Made by a program: the position numbers and the translations under genes
Notes under the pieces: generated by a model
The model's input: the letters and a program-made list of their open reading frames with translations, nothing else
Database searches by the model: none
What the model was told of the DNA's origin: nothing
Source: Marchantia polymorpha subsp. ruderalis
Taxonomy: Eukaryota > Streptophyta > Marchantiopsida > Marchantiales > Marchantiaceae
DNA: 64,000 nt
Assembly: GCA_037833965.1 (NCBI GenBank)
Contig: AP031353.1
Location: 16,060,501 to 16,124,500 of the forward strand
Direction: 5' to 3'
Shown: in pieces, positions 62,691 to 64,000 of the stretch
Numbering within the stretch: the first letter of the stretch is position 1
Layout: every line of letters starts with the position of its first letter

Positions 62691-64000
62691 CTATATCCAG
62701 ATATACGTTTCTAATAAGTGAGAAGTGTAGGTAGTTCAAGAGCTTCGATGTGATTCCTAAAGATCTCCGTAGCATAAATATGATGAAGACATTTTTCTCA
62801 AAACACTGTAAAGGCATATGGAATGAATATCTAGACTATAAAATAACAAAAACTGCCAAATGTGCAGAATATGAATATAGTCTTCATCTTATTAACAAAT
62901 GAGCATGCTAGCAGGTAAATGTTATAGTAAGCAAGCTCAGAAGCTCAATGGTGTGGTTTAAGAAGAGTTTGCATCTTGCCTAGCAATAAACCATAAACAT
63001 GTGCAAAGTTCTACATAGATGAAATACAAAATCTCACGTATGGGAGCTTTTGTTACAAGAGTGAAATGTTGTATGGATATCGATATTGTCTCATTGTATG
63101 TCTGAATTCTGCGTGCACTAGTAGCTGCCAAACTATCAAAAGATCTTTGCTACTCTGCAACCTTAGGCGGAAGATTATAATGTGCAGATCATAAAGGTAA
63201 ACTGTGAGGGGTGATGATCTCTTTCAACTCGTAAAAGAGACCTACCTAAGAAAGATATAACAAAATCATAACCTTGAGCACCATTGAGGAGCCATTCAAC
63301 CCTAACCGCCTAGAAAGGTTGAAGGGACAGAATACTCCATGGTCGATAGACCTATGTCCCTATGAAACAAACCAGTTTCAAGCTTGAAGACGTGACAAAG
63401 TACATGCGCCTGAACCCATGAAATCTCTAGAGACCAAATGAACCTCTGACCATAGAAATGATAAAGGAGATGATAAAATGAGACGTGGAATTCATATGAA
63501 CTTTGTTGTTGATTAGACATCCTTTAGCATAGGAATGTTTTCTTAGCTACAATCATGTCAAGGCAAGGGCTATTGTACTCTACCATGTACATCCTACATT
63601 CTTTGTAAATGAGATGTAACACCAGCCTTACTACGGAAAGAATCCAGCCGTTACTTGCTTGTATCGGGGTTCGCGTACACCCGTGTGTGTTGTTCGCTTA
63701 GTCTGAGCTGAAAGATGAGCTTATTTCATTAGATTTTGTTGCCTCACAGTCCTCATTACTTACGAGACCTTAGAGTCGTCAACATTGTACGTAAGTAGTT
63801 CACAAAAATCAGAACAGATCTCTTATGTATGTACCAAGCTGAGTTCAACGTGGACTTCAGCAGTTACTTCCGCTGATCAAGTATTTTTCTGGTACCCAAA
63901 CCCTTAAATGCCCGGGTTAGAATGGGAAAGAATCCAGTTTCGAAATCAATCTACATGACTAACGGTCTTTCAGCCACACGTGTCTAAATGTGTGTTTGCT
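62691..64000. other. Intergenic sequence to the window edge, possible repeat debris
   Basis: The open frame at 63302-63520 (minus) has no recognised domain. The last 500 bases contain CGTGTGT-type words and mixed composition that could be the end of an LTR or a gene upstream region, but neither can be shown. Confidence 0.3.

Overview
The window is nuclear DNA from a land plant. It holds two spliced nuclear genes with GT-AG introns, both clearly of plant type. One encodes the chloroplast inner-envelope protein TIC236; the other encodes an ISWI-class chromatin remodeller. They sit among decayed plant transposable elements. The proteins match the angiosperm families closely but not identically, introns are mostly 100-1000 bp, and intergenic DNA is very AT-rich. 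Together these suggest a bryophyte-grade plant (moss or liverwort), but this is inference and the species cannot be named from sequence alone.

Layout: 1-8982 (minus) is the 5' three-quarters of a TIC236/SSG4-type gene, which runs off the left edge. Its GC-rich upstream region (to about 10.2 kb) stops abruptly at a 13-bp-arm hairpin. From about 10.2 to 18.5 kb the DNA is AT-rich. It contains a 93-bp satellite derived from a longer ~138-bp unit, and a PIF/Harbinger transposase relic that keeps one reading frame broken only by in-frame stops. From 19,499 to 32,295 (plus) lies a complete 25-coding-exon ISWI gene (predicted 1155 aa). Every exon phase joins without a gap, and the gene carries an unusually long acidic N-terminus and a 2.57-kb intron 4.

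From 33.8 to 47.2 kb is a transposon graveyard: a 684-bp Mutator-like MITE with a 10-bp target-site duplication, two pogo/Tigger-type transposase pseudogenes, a 5'-truncated LINE with one in-frame stop, and a decayed Ty1/copia element between diverged LTR-like repeats. A GC-rich foreign block sits inside the second pogo relic.

From 47.9 to 49.1 kb is a cluster of unusual young repeats: a 158-bp inverted repeat that would form a long hairpin RNA, a 58-bp duplication, and three apparently identical 156-bp tandem copies that keep an open frame. From 49 to 64 kb I see no gene I recognise. There are several perfect short hairpins, one weak candidate exon at 60.2-60.5 kb, and an AT-rich tract at 61.6-62.7 kb.

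The two genes are unrelated in pathway (chloroplast protein import and nucleosome spacing) and lie about 10.5 kb apart, start to start, divergently oriented. I see no candidate defence or enzymatic cluster here. The most novel material is structural: the long inverted repeat, the tandem arrays and the MITE.
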